Shown in pieces: positions 48,463 through 60,662 of a stretch of 64,000 nucleotides of DNA. Source of the DNA: Nymphaea colorata (Eukaryota > Streptophyta > Magnoliopsida > Nymphaeales > Nymphaeaceae); contig NC_045140.1 of the NCBI RefSeq assembly GCF_008831285.2, forward strand, positions 5,497,528 through 5,561,527, read 5' to 3'. Below the pieces are notes generated by a model. It saw only the letters and a list, made by a program, of their open reading frames with translations, ran no database searches and was not told the origin of the DNA. Every line of letters starts with the position of its first letter. The first letter of the stretch is position 1. A program made the position numbers and the translations under genes.

Positions 48463-48464
<2 letters not shown>
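46931..48464. other. Intergenic, one short duplication
   Basis: Apart from the 65-bp tandem duplication at 47144-47273 I see no gene. The +-strand frame at 47388-47738 has no domain. The piece 47440-47780 has 'actcgctgattcgatc'/'gtgagtcagccgattcagag' words of possible repeat origin. Confidence 0.4.
47144..47273. repeat. 65-bp tandem duplication
   Basis: Two units start with GGTTCCTTCTTTTTAGTCC at 47144 and 47209 and end GCAGGACAGGTGAG(A/T)TGAA. They differ at about three bases, which implies a fairly recent event. Confidence 0.9.

Positions 48465-48536
<72 letters not shown>
48465..48536. repeat. Microsatellite (TA)n with TG interruptions
   Basis: A 72-base TA tract interrupted twice by ATGTA at an even spacing of 20 bases. 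Confidence 0.95.
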
Positions 48537-49603
48537 ATGAGACAGAGAAGTTGGTAAAACCAGACCCTTTGCTTTTGATTTTGATTTTTGATTTTTTTTA
48601 TAATCTAACCTTATTGATATAATCTTATATACTAAGTTGTTCATTTGTTAGACTTTAGTGGTGTTTTTATAATAAGAAAAAGTAAACGGCCCCATGGCAT
48701 GACAATAAAAAAACATCAACATTTTTCATTAAAACAACTTTCAAAGCATAGTTTTTGAACAAAGAAACAATGGGTCTGGTTTTTATCCCAAACCTAAGTG
48801 TCTAGTTTTTATCAACTTATATATATTCTAACTATGTAGAGTCATTCAGTCATGTAACCAGGACTGTTCATAAAAGATGGTTGAAAGAAAAACAAGAAAC
48901 AAAAATAAGTAAATTAATATTAGATAACAAAAATGCCGATAATCTTTTTTCTCTTTTTTTTTTAACCATTCATTATGTTAGATGGGGCCGCCTAATTAGA
49001 TGGCTGGATGACTTTAAAAAGTAGAGTTTCCATTATTGACTTGTAACATTAAGCAATTATTGAAGACTTGTTTTAACCATCCATTTAACTAAGTGATGTG
49101 GTAAAAGTCACGAGAATTAATGGAAAGATGCTATTGGCGACGTCAAGTTTAATCATCTCATCCTTGAATGGTAGGATGCATCATGCATCTAATGCTTATG
49201 CATAAAATCTTTTATGTTTATTGTCCGTATGCTATCATACATTTGGCAGTAAACTTCTACAAATATATAAATAGCTAGCATGATATTCTTCTTCGATGTA
49301 CGTTGCTCTTGTATTCTAAGCCACCATATAAGGGATCACCTTTTCATTTATCTTCCTTCTTCTTTATCTTTTTTTATATTAATAAATATTAATAAGTCTT
49401 TTATGTACTTTTATAATAATTTTAACAAAGGAATACTATTCTTTGAGTTACAAGCTGGCTCAGCCAAGCATGAAACTAGGTTATGGTCAATGTAAAACCA
49501 GTGAACAATTAGCTGATCATGGACGATACGTTCTTAGAATTTACCTACCAAAACATTTTCTTAAACCAACCAAGGATATGCTCACTTCTTCTATGGATGA
49601 TTG
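48537..49603. other. Intergenic, no gene seen
   Basis: AT-rich sequence with no recognised element or coding region. Confidence 0.45.
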
Positions 49604-50515
49604 AGGCAATGACAGTTTGTTTCATTTTTAAAAGAGATTAAGAGAAATTAATGTGCACCATATTTAAAAAACTAGGAACTGAACTGAGGTTATGTTTGTT
49701 TCACCCCACATCCGAGGTGCACAATGATTTGAGTTCCTTAGGATCTTAGATCCATGGATTTAAGGTCAAACCCCTCCCCCCACCCCCCATTCAGCCTTAA
49801 ATCCATGGTTCTTAACATGTAGCATGGATTTTAAAATCCATGCTACTGAAACTGAGGATCTTCCAAAATACACCTTTTGCATAATAGCATGCTCTTTTGG
49901 GCTTCCATCCTACATGGATTGAGTGTGTCTTTATGTGTGTACGGTCGGTAGCTTATGAAATTATTGTCAATAGGAAGCTCGGTGATAAATTTGAAGGGAA
50001 GAGAGCAATCCATGAGGGAGCTCCAATGTTTCAGGCAATGACAGTTTGTTTCATTTTTAAAAGGGATTAAGAGAAATTAATGTGCACCATATTAAAAAAA
50101 ACTAGGAACTGAACTGAGGTTATGTTTGTTTCACCGCACATCCGAGATGCACAATGATTTGAGATCCTTAGGATCATAGATCCATGGAATTAAGGTCAAA
50201 CCCCTCCTCCCACCCCCCATTCAGCCTTAAATACATGTTTCTTAACATGTAGCATGAATTTTTAAAATCCATGGTATTGAAACTGAGGATCTTCTAAAAT
50301 ACACCTTTTGCATAATAGCATGCTTCTTTGGGCTTCCATCCTACATGGATTGAGTGTATCTTTATGTGTGTATGGTCGATAGCTTATGAAATTATTGTCA
50401 ATAGGAAGCTCGGTGATAAATTTGAAGGGAAGAGAGGAATCCGTGACGGAGCTCCAATGTTTTTGTATCTCTTTGTTATTGTCATGGAGATGTTAAATAA
50501 AAGAATCTAGATAGA
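49604..50515 (+). pseudogene. 429-bp tandem duplication carrying LINE RT fragments
   Basis: A unit starting AGGCAATGACAGTTTG at 49604 recurs at 50033 with few differences. Each unit has a unique first part, with a C-rich run CCCCTCC(C/T)CCCACCCCCC. It ends in a piece of non-LTR reverse transcriptase that reads GLPSYMD / GFHPTWIECIFMCVWS, then EIIVNRKLGDKFEGKR. In the second unit the piece continues to LYLFVIVMEMLNKRI (to about 50507). This is the part of the polymerase palm before the FADD motif. In the first unit it is cut after GAPMF by the start of the second. It is a dead fragment with no catalytic motif. Confidence 0.7.
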
Positions 50516-50526
50516 GGTGTAGTGTA

Positions 50527-50640
50527 AGAACATCTAAACACTAAATGTTGATTCAAATTAAAAAGCTTAAATTGTGGTGACTTGGCCGATCCATCTTGAC
50601 TGACTCCAGTAAGTCAACTGAGTATGGTCTAGGGTGGTTT
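50527..50640. repeat. Flank repeat shared with 57380-57485
   Basis: The segment AAACACTAAATGTTGATTCA...AAAAAGCTTAAA...GGTGACTTGGCCGATC...TCTTGACTGACTCC...GAGTATG...TAGG matches 57380-57485 closely. Both lie next to LINE pieces, one before and one after the big cluster. Confidence 0.75.
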
Positions 50641-51060
50641 ATCAAACAATTGTCTATTGATAAAAAGATCATTAATTTACGATATAAAAGAACCTAACTA
50701 TCCATTTTGAAGGCACAAATAAGTTGTTCTTTAGAAGAGATGTTTTGCGTTGTTTTTTTATATAAAAATATTTTTATTTGGGTTAATCGACAACTCTTGA
50801 ATTAAGTGTTTTGTTTTGCTTTTTGTAGCTGACATGAAAAGATATGTTTCCACTTTTTACTTTAAAGGAAATTTGGGTAATTTATAGGTGAGAAAAAAAA
50901 TGCATTTCACTTGTGCCGTTATAGGAGAGAGTCTTCCATTTAATTAACAAATAAGAACATTTTGGTTAGTTCCTGTGGAGATCCCCTCTCCGTATAGCAG
51001 AAGACGGGTGGTGAGGGAGACGAAAGGGTGATCGATCATGGTTCTTTCCCTGAATATGCT

Positions 51061-53795
51061 CATCTCCAAGTCGAAGTTATCTTTCCAGACGCGTTTAATG
51101 ATGACGTTGTTGTTGAACAGGGCGACTTAATGATCTCAAGCAAGAAAGAGCATCTACCAAGGGAGGTGGGGTTACTTGATCAATTTCTCAGTTGCAGTAG
51201 AACTGTTCCAACCTTTGTCGATCGGTCTTTAATGGAAACTATAGAAATTGCAGTTTTCTTCGATCGGAGAGAAAGAGATCTAGTATATCACAGTAATCTT
51301 TAGAATTACCATTGCTTAGCTTTCAATTCGCCTCTGACCATCAAATGAAATGTGAAAAACTCATCCTCCTCTCTTTGAAAGAAGGGGCGCTTCCTTTTGC
51401 CTTCTCCATATTACCATATCTCTAGAGTCAATAATTTTATATGAGGTGCCTTCATTTCAAATTTAGAATAAGGTTGGAATGTAATTCTATCTGTCTGTAA
51501 AAAATTTTAAAAACACTAACACTTATATTTTCATTTGTTTGGTCGTTTTAGTTAATGTAGTTTTTTCTTCTTTTTTCCTTCTTTACTTATAGAATTTTAT
51601 TTGTTACTTTCATTAGCAATCTACATGTTCAAACTCATCATTCATACACATATACAAGAACTATATCCAAGCATTTCTAGAGATCCTGTCGGTTATGGAG
51701 GAGATTCACAAAGATATTGTTGCCCAAAATCAAGGAAGCAATAGGCCTTGAGCCAGATGGCTTACCAAACTATTTTTATCAGGAATGCTGGCCCATTATC
51801 GGTCATGATCTCAGCCAAGCTACTCAAGACTTCTTCCATAAGGGTAAGATGGTTCGTAGTGTGAATCACCCTACGATATATTTGACATCAAAAAAAAATG
51901 CTAAAAGGGTAGAGGACTTAGAATAGTTCTACACCGACTCATCCAACCCAAGCAAGCAGCTTTTAGAAATGTAAGCAAGCATATCCAATACAATATCTTA
52001 TAAGCAAATGAGATGGTTAATACATATGAGCTTTGGAGGAAAGGAGGTTGTTGTTTGAAGCTCGATCTCTCGAAAGCTTATGATAGAGTTTTTTCGCATG
52101 ACAACATGCTCCTTTTGGGCTTCCATCCTAGACGGATTAAGTGTATCTAATGCGTGGTTGATACCTTATGAGGTTATTGTCAATGAGAATCTCGGTGATA
52201 GATTTGAAGGGAAGAGAGGACTCTGTCAAGGATATTCAACGTCCTTGTATCTCCTTATTATTGTCATAGGGATGTTAAATAGAAGAATATAGATAGAGGT
52301 ATAGTGTAAGAACATCCTAGTCGCAAGACTTCTTAGGGATAGACAAAAAGTTGTTGACATTATATTTACAGATGATGTCTTTATGATCACCAAAACCAAC
52401 ATGAGAACCTTAACTTCTAGGAAGAAGTTTTTGGACCTTTTTTACCAGTTGGCCAAGGTTAACAAAGACAAACCTAAGTTGTATCTTATGTCGACTATAG
52501 GGTGTTAGACAAATGATTTGAGGAGAATCCTCCACTTGCATTTCGGTGCTTCCAACTAATTATATTGGGGTTCATCTCTTCATCAAAAAGCTTATAGAAG
52601 AATTGTGTGTGCCGCTAATCCAAAATATAGAAAAACAATTAACTATTTGAAAAGACGAAACGTTGTCTTAAGTAGGGTGTCTCACTCTTATAAAGCATCT
52701 TCTTTGGACATTCTGAACTTTTCCCCTTTATTGGATGATGGTTTTTAGGAAAGTTGAGTTGATGTGTGTAGACTTATCTGGAATAAAAGCAATAACAACT
52801 GACAAAGTCATTTTGTCAAGTGTGATAGACTTTATCTTTCCTATGACGAAGGAGGAGTGAGGCTTTAGAAGATTGCAGATAACAATAGAGCACTTCTAGC
52901 TACTAGGTGGATCAAATTTATGCTGCATAATGGATTATGGGCTGACTTTTATGAAGACAAATATGTTAAGGCAAATGGTCTTTGGATTCTGGGTAAGCAT
53001 ATTCGAGGGTTAGTAGGGTAGGAAGGTCCGATATGGGGATGAGACTGACTGAAGGACTAGGTGGAATGGAGAATTGAAAATGATAAGAAGAGCAAGTTTT
53101 GGCCAGATCGTTGGAATAGAGCCATACTTATCTCTAGAGTTAGTAGTTTACATTGTTATCTTGAAGAAGTTAATGGTCAGGAGATTATTTCTATCTATAG
53201 AGAATCAGGGGAGAGTGTAAGTCTCATCATATCTCTTGGTAATAATGAAGACATACTCATCTGGAGGGATAACTTTCATGATACCTTTCATGGGGGTGAG
53301 ACTTTAAAAAGATGTAGGAGGAGGGAGAGGAAGAATTTCTGGCTCCTTAACATCTGGAAATGTAAATCTTCCTCTAGAAGCCGGTGATACACTCATCTTG
53401 CATGCAAAGGGAAGTTGTCTACTCTTACTAAATCCAAAAAAGCAGTGTTTTTCTTTCTAATTGTTATTTGTTTTGCTGGAAAGCTGTGGAGTCTAACCAT
53501 CATATTATCGTTGGATGCAGAAGAGCAAAAGTAGTGTGACATTGAATTGTCTCTAAATCTGGACGTTCCAAAATCCCACACAGTGACGTTTACGCTAAGC
53601 TCAAGTGGTGGATGCAAGTACATATTCTGGAGGCGCAAATGTTGGAAAATTGCTTTCCACGGCACTTGTTGGAGACTATGGTGGCACTGAAACCGATTGT
53701 TCCATGAGAAAGGTAATGAGTCAATGTCAGTTATGAAACACGAGATTTGGATATCTTGTGTGGAATCTTTCTCCAGTGTCAGTGTCAGATGGAGT
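51061..53795 (+). pseudogene. Dead LINE (non-LTR retrotransposon), tandem copy A
   Basis: Recognisable reverse-transcriptase blocks in order: EPDGLPNYFYQECWPIIG at about 51744-51800; KLDLSKAYDRV at about 52059-52091, with the first catalytic Asp; LGFHPRRIKCI at about 52115-52150; NENLGDRFEGKRGLCQG, then LYLLIIVIGMLNRRI to 52292; and FTDD at 52365-52376 in place of the usual FADD. Further on come LLATRWIKF near 52890 and a zinc-domain-like end near 53480-53560 (NHHIIVGC). Frameshifts and stops separate the blocks, for example TAG at 52866. The first 650 bases code for nothing I recognise. The whole unit is repeated at 53975. Confidence 0.8.
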
Positions 53796-53796
53796 C

Positions 53797-53974
53797 TAAT
53801 TGTTATTTGTATTGCATGTAAGCTATGGAGTTTAACCATCATATTATCGTTAGATGCAGAGGAGCAAAGGTAGTGTGGCATTGAATTGTCTCTAAATTTG
53901 GACGTTCTAAAATCTCACACAGTGATGTTTCTGCTAAGCTTAAGAGGTGGATGCAAGTGCATATTCTGGAGGCA
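53797..53974 (+). pseudogene. Extra partial copy of the LINE 3' end
   Basis: This 178-base piece (CTAATTGTTATTTGTATTGC ... TATTCTGGAGGCACATCTCC) repeats 53457-53635 with about 10 per cent differences. Its end runs directly into the first bases of copy B. It marks the duplication junction. Confidence 0.8.
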
Positions 53975-56750
53975 CATCTCCAAGTCGAACTTATCTTTCC
54001 AGACGCGTTTGATGATGACATCGTTGTTGGACAGGACGGCTTAATGATTTCAAGCAAGAAAGAACATCTACAGAGGGAGGGGGTGCTACTTGATCAATTT
54101 CTCAATTGTAGTGGAACTGCTCCAACCTCTGCCGATCGGTCTTTAATGGAAGCTATAGAAATTGCAGTTTTCTTCGATCAGAGAGAGAGAGAGAGAGAGA
54201 TCAAGGTATATCATAGTAACTGCACACCTAATTTCCTTATCCTTCGTTGGTTTCCATGCAAGTAATATTTTATGTTTCTTCATTTCAAATTTGAAATAAG
54301 GTTGGAATGGAGATAACTTCCTTATCGTTTGTTGGTTGCCATGCAGACAACTGAGATATATATATATATATATATATATGTAAAAAATTTTAAAAATACT
54401 ACTGTTTTCATTTGTTTGGTTGTTTTATTTAATGTAGTTTTTTCTTCTTTTATCTTTCTTTACTTATGTAATTTTATTTGTTACTTTCATTAGTAATCTA
54501 CACGTTCATTCTCATCATTCATACACATATACAAGAAGTATATCCAAGCATCTCTAGAGATCCTGTCAGTTATGGAAGAGATTCGCAAAGATATTGTTGC
54601 CCAAAATCAAGAAAGTAATAAGCTTTGGGCCAGATGGCTTCCCAAACTATTTATATCTGGAATACTGGCCCATTATCGGTCATGATGTCAGCCGAGCTAC
54701 TCAAGACTTCTTTCATAAGGGTAAGATGGTTTGTAGTGTGAATCACCTTATGATATATTTGACATCAAAAAAAGGAAATGCTAAAAGGGTAGAGGACTTA
54801 TTGTAGTTCTATATCGACTGATCCAACCCAAGCAAGCAGCTTTTAGAAAAGTAAGCATATCCACTATAATATCTTATAAGCAAATGAGATGGTTAATACT
54901 TATAAGCTTTGGAGGAAAAGAGATTGTTTTTTGAAGCTCGATCTCTTGAAAGCTTATGGTAGAGTTTCATGGTCATTTTTGCATGACAGCATGCTCCTTT
55001 TAGGCTTTCAACCTAGACGGATTCAGTGTATCATAATGTGTGTATGGTTGATAGGTTATGAGGTTATTGTCAATGGAAATCTCGGTGATAGATTTGAAGG
55101 GAAGAGAAGACTCTATCAATGATATTCAACGTCCTCGTATCTCCTTATTATTGTCATAAAGATGTTAAATAGAAGAATCTAGATAGATGTGCAGTGTAAG
55201 AATATCCAAGTCGCGAGACTTCTTAGGGTTCGACAAAAAATTGTTGTCATTATGTTTGCAGATGATGTCTTTATAATCGCCAAAGCCAACATGAGAACCT
55301 TCACTTCTAGGAAGAAGTTTTTGGACCTTTTTTACCAGTTGGTATGAAGGTTAACAAAGACAAACCTGAGTTGTATCTTACGTAGACTATAGGGTGTTAG
55401 ACAAATGATTTGAGAAGAATCCTCCATTAGCCTTTTGGTGCCTCCAACTAATTATATTGGGGTTCATCTCTTCATCAAAAAGCTTATAGAAGAATTGTGT
55501 GTGCCGCTAATCCAAAATATAGAAAAACAATTAACTATTTGAAAAGACAAAACGTTGTCTTAAGTGGGGTGTCTCACTCTTATAAAACACCTTCTTTGGA
55601 CATTCTGAACTTTTCCCCTTTATTGGATGATGGTTTTTAGGAAAGTTGAGTTGATGTGTGTAGACTTATCTGGAATAAAAGCAATAACAACTGACAGAGT
55701 CATTTTGTCAAGTGTGATAGACTTTATCTTTCCTATGACGAAAGGGGAGTGAGGCTTTAGAAGATTGCAGATAACAATAGAGCACTTCTAGCTACTAGGT
55801 GGATCAAATTTATGCTGCATAATGGATTATGGGCTGACTTGTATGAAGACAAATATGTTAGGGCAAATGGTCTTTGGATTATGGGTAAGCATATTCGATG
55901 GTTAGTAGGGTGGGAAGGTCCGATATGGGGATGAGCCCGATGAAGGATGAGGTGGAATGGAGAATTGGAAATGATAAGAAGAGCAAGTTTTGGCTAGATC
56001 GTTGGAATAGAGTCATACTTATCTCTAGAGTTAGTAGTTTATATTGTTACCTTCTTGAAGAAGTTATTGGTCAGGAGATTATTTCTATCTATAGGGAATC
56101 ATGGGAGAGTGTGAGTCTCATCATATCTCTTGGTAATAATGAAGACATGCTCATCCGGAGGGATAACTTCTATGATACCTTTCATATGGGTGAGACTTTA
56201 AAGAGATGTTGGAAGAAGGAGAGAAAGGATTTGTGACGCCTTAACATCTGGAAAGCTGGTTGTACACTCATCTTGCGTGCAAAAGGAAGCTGTCTACTCT
56301 TGACTGAATCCAATGAATGAGTGTTTTTCTTTCTAATTGTTATTTGTTTTGTAGGGAAGCTATACATCATATTATCGTTGGATGTAGAGGAACAAAGGTA
56401 ATGTGGCATTGGATTGTCTTTAAATTTGGACGTTCCAAAATCCCACATAGTGATGTTTCCGCTAAGCACAAGAGGTGGATGCTAGTGTATATTCTAGAGG
56501 TGCAAATGTTGAAAAATTGCTTTCCATGTCACTTGTTCGAGACTATGGTGGCACTGAAGCCGATTGCTCCATGAGAGAGGTAATAAGTCAATGTGAGTTA
56601 TGAAACATGAGATTTGGATATCTTGTGTGGAATCTTTCTCCAGTGTTAGTGTCAGATGGAACAAATATTTGGCAGTCAAGGTAGACTTCTAGCTCAAAAC
56701 AAGATTGTATTGTGAAGACATCAAAGCTTTCCCAAGTGGGAGTTTAATTA
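53975..56750 (+). pseudogene. Dead LINE (non-LTR retrotransposon), tandem copy B
   Basis: Same order as copy A, shifted by 2.88-2.91 kb: GPDGFPNYLYLEYWPIIG near 54625; KLDLLKAYGRVSW at about 54937-54975, where the catalytic Asp has become Gly; LGFQPRRIQCI; NGNLGDRFEGKR; FADD at 55255-55266; RALLATRWIKF near 55780; and HHIIVGCRGTKVMWHW near 56365-56415. It shares the in-frame TAG of copy A (55758-55760 here). It is dead. Confidence 0.8.
54356..54379. repeat. Microsatellite (TA)n
   Basis: Twelve TA units, present in copy B only. Copy A has no tract at the matching place, so it arose after the duplication. Confidence 0.85.
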
Positions 56751-58560
56751 TCAGTCATCTATAGTATGAGGAAGGTGCAAACTGTTGTTTTGTTCAAGGA
56801 AAAAAGACATAGTTTTTGAGGGAGAAGATTGTTCTAGAAAATTTATTAGAACACCATCAAGATGAAGGTTTAAAAAAAAAATTATATCATTTGCTCGAAT
56901 GAAGGTTTTGTTAGAAAAGCAAGGCAAAGTGTGGAAGGAAGAAGGGAGTGAACCAATCTTAACAGAGTATTACACTCTGTATTTAGGAGAATGAAGGTTA
57001 ATAGAGGCCCCGCTATGGTGGAGCTAGGCCTTTTTGTCGAGAATTGCATGTGCTGTACTGAAGAAATTTTTTGTGCAGCAGAGTAGTTATACTTATTTTT
57101 AGTCTTTGGTTTTTTGTTCTTGTTTTGAATGGTTGAGTCAGCTCTTAGTCTCCTCCTCACTTGCGAAGATTGGTGATTTTGTCCCCACCGATCGCTTCGT
57201 TTGTACAATTTATTTGTCTCTAATGAAGGTAGGGGGCTAACCCCCTGCAAGTATGAAAGGTGATGGTCCAAAATTTTAATTTGGAGAAACTATTGAACTT
57301 AGATATGACCAATTGTTTGAATCATGAAAGGGGATAAATTTTCACATCTAAGTAAAATTAATACGATATAATTTCTAAAAACTAAATGTAGAGTCAAATT
57401 AAAAAGCTTGAATAAAGTGGTGACTTGGCTGATCAGTCTTGACTGACTCCGGTGAGTAAGCGGAGTATGATTTAGGTCGGTTGCTTTCTTTTTCCCCAGT
57501 TGCGAATAGGAGTAAGCCATCAAAGACACATAAAATTAAAAACCAGGCAATTACAAAATAACCGATAAGTGATTGACTTTTCAAAGGTAACAATGCCTAG
57601 GTATTATGGTCTTTCACCTGTGACAAAACCACCTAACAATATGTGAATGGTGAATGAGTATAAAAAATAACTTGTTTTAAAAGATTTCATTAAAACTCTA
57701 GAACCGCTACTTTTCCAATGCAACCTGTGTTGAAAAGGGCCCCCTCACCCTTTTCAGATGCAACCTGTGGGGAAAGCCGCTACTTTTAGCTTAAAAAAAT
57801 ATGACATTAGATAGGTAATCTAAGGTATGCTTCGGTATTATATAAGCATACCATAGGAAAAAAGAAAGGTGAATCAAAATGCTCATAAGTGAACAAGACC
57901 CATGGGATTCTGTCTGCCGTAAGATAATAACAAATAAAAAGTACATTTCTGAATTCATCTCATCCTTTATTCTTTTTGCTTAGTTTCTTGTTCAGTAATA
58001 ACTTAACTCGATCTTTCCATAAGATACAATAAATAGTCAACCCATTTTTCCTTCCGGTTCTTCTCCTCTTTCTCAAAAGGACTATACTATATAAATAAAG
58101 GATTACTTCGTTCCTGATAGTTATTTTTCAATGAGTGGATATGAACTATACTCTGGATCGGGATCGTGGGAAAGTATTCTTTGATCATTTCTACCAGCTT
58201 CAAGCTCTCATTATGACTCCTTTTATACGTTACATTATCTCCATTACTAATCTTTTGTGTACCTTGGTGTTCCTCAGTTTTGGTGGATCCTTGTTATGGC
58301 AATAAATACAAGAGTAAAAATTCCATACATTGATCTTTTGTGCCTGCTTCAAGTCATCAAATCATGCCCCTTATATTTATGAAAAAAATTAAAAAGGTAG
58401 AAGTACAAAAAAGTATATAGAGAACAATAGAAAAGGACTCACTGTTTGGTAAGAACCTCATGGAACAATGAAATGGAAGAAAACCATTATTGACTTATTC
58501 CATCCAATGAAGGTGAACAGACTCTTTACTAATTTTGCTGGAAAAAACGAGGCATGATTC
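56751..58560. other. Intergenic, flank repeat of the LINE cluster
   Basis: 57380-57485 is the second copy of the flank repeat at 50527-50640. Around 57720-57780 the words GCAACCTGTG and CCCTTTTCAGATGC make a short local repeat. The 129-codon minus-strand frame at 56882-57271 has no domain. No gene is supported. Confidence 0.5.
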
Positions 58561-58564
58561 TGAC

Positions 58565-58735
58565 CATCAGCTGGACAGCTAGGGCCAGAGTCAACACGAC
58601 CCGTTAATTACTGGGCCGGGTTGAGCCCGTTAACATCGGCCCGGAAATCATTATTTCAAGGCCCGGGCTCAGGCCCGTAACGGGCCAGGTACCGAGTACC
58701 CGGCGGTGGCCCGGCCAGTTGCCCAGGCTTAATGG
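58565..58735. repeat. GGCCCG-rich dispersed repeat
   Basis: An island in AT-rich DNA made of words such as GACCCG, TGGGCCGGG, CGGCCCGG, AAGGCCCGGGCTC, AGGCCCGTAACGGGCC and GTGGCCCGGCC. The words are self-complementary. Such 'ggcccgggcc' repeats are common noncoding elements in plant genomes. Confidence 0.5.
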
Positions 58736-60600
58736 GAACCTTGAAAGCCTTAGCTAACTCTTAGTTATGAAAAATAGCCAAAAAAAAAATTGAGCTGCTT
58801 TTTCAAATTGAAGTCTAATAACTGGATTTCTCTCTCCTCATAAAGACGGTGACAATTAAAATGTCCAAAGACACGGTGCACCTGGTCCCATCAAAGAGAA
58901 CCAAATAAATACTGCTTTTTAGAAGTCTCACGGGATCCATTCGGTTCCCTTCAAAAAAAAAGATAATATACTGCCTAAGAATTGATTGATATCCGTATAT
59001 ATGCACCACTGGCATACGTATAATCGTTATATAAGCACTGACAGTTTAGTGAGTTTGATATTTGGACGTCATTGCCAAAAATTTTGGTCCAAAAAGTTAC
59101 TGCATAGAGCAAACTGTGGTGCGTATAATTGCTTGCCATTATTATACGGTGCATTTATTATGTAGTCACAGTTGTAGGTGCTGACTAAATTTGGCGCCTT
59201 GTCAATCTAAATCACACAAGTGTCAAATCTAGGTCCACTCCATTAAATTAATCAGCTCCACACAGTTGAACTTGCTCAACGACAACTGGGATCTATTAGC
59301 ATTATTATTGTCATTGCTTTTCTTTGTTTTTTCCTGTGAGTGTAGGTTGAGTTAGTGTGCGAGTCAAAGTGCCGTCGTCAACTTGATCTCTATGGGCGCT
59401 ATTTTTTTTAACTGCAAATGGTGACAAACAAACATTACTTAGTTTACTTAAACTAGGTGAACTACATTCAAGTTTTTTTTTAATTTTCCCTTCCAAGTAG
59501 TCTTAGTTTTTTTTGTTTTTCAAGTCTTTTTTTATCTTTTCATTTTCAGTTGATCGCCGACTCCATCATAAGCAACTCACCTAGGTGAAACTAATCCAAA
59601 TTAACATAATTGCCTATCGATTGAGACCTAAATGTTCAGCATTTTTTGTAAGTAACTTATGTATATGTTTAGGTATAAACACAAATTATGTTCTAAAAAT
59701 TAGTTAAAAAATTAGAAAGCACAAATTTTAGAAAAAGTGTTATCCAAACCCAAGTGGGTGGGTTAAAAATAAAATGTGAATTCAATCGGCCAGGATTTTT
59801 GGGGAACAAAGAGTTGGATGGAAGCTTTGGATCTCCTCTAAAAAGTCACTTAAAATCCGACCAACCATACTGTTGGTTCGGTTCCATGAATAAGCAGACA
59901 AAATTTACTGTTATATATGTATTTTCGTAAAAACAAAAAGGAATTTAAAGCAAAGAAATTATAACAATATACATTTAAAAAACAATAGAAAGCAGTTACT
60001 ATGGTGTAGACCCATGAATCCAATTGATTTTTGCCAAGGCACCTCGCAATAATGAGATTTACAAAAAAAGGGGAATGCGTGCATGTGAGGATAACCATGT
60101 AAGTTTCCAACGTCAACGATTTATGGTCGGCAAACAAAAACTGGGTCATTGAGTCGGAGAGTTAACTCAATTACTCGACTGGTTAGGTGTGTTTTTATAA
60201 GTAGATATAGAAGGCAAATTTGTTTCTTGTTTCAATTTTTCATCAAAATATTTCTATATACTTACTAAAGTTTGTAATATTTGACAGTTAAAAAATAATA
60301 AACTTTAGTTACTTAGCAACATAAAAATGAAATTAACATTGTAGATAGAGAAGAATGGAGTCACGCAAGCTGTTGGATCACATTAAATTCATGGACCGTC
60401 TCATCCATTAACAAGCATCACCTTCATCCACCTACCCCACTCCCCAATTCAAAAGAATTAAATTATTAAAACGACCAATCTCTATTTACTGTTCTTCCCT
60501 CATTTAAGGCATCCTTACAGTGACAAGCTGTCTACGCCTTTCATCTCCCAACCATCTCCCGAAATCGCTCCTCACTCTTTATTTCTTCTTCTTCTTCTTC
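58736..60600. other. Intergenic region before the small basic gene
   Basis: No gene is seen. The end holds the pyrimidine-rich leader of the gene at 60663, with a (TTC)n tract at 60582-60608. Confidence 0.5.
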
Positions 60601-60608
60601 TTCTTCTC
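60582..60608 (+). repeat. (TTC)n tract in the probable leader
   Basis: About eight TTC units lie 55-80 bases before the start codon at 60663. TC-rich leaders are frequent in plant mRNAs and can affect transcription or translation. That effect is inference here. Confidence 0.7.
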
Positions 60609-60662
60609 ACTCCCCACAACCCACATTTCTGTGTCTGTGGCTCCGAGCTCTATCCTGCAACA

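Noticed and set aside
51028-51303. A 91-codon frame (and its copy at 53951-54265) at the start of the LINE copies, read as a possible extra protein
   Set aside because: It is kept in both copies only because the DNA was duplicated. I recognise no nucleic-acid-binding knuckle or capsid-like domain, so I leave it as part of the dead element.
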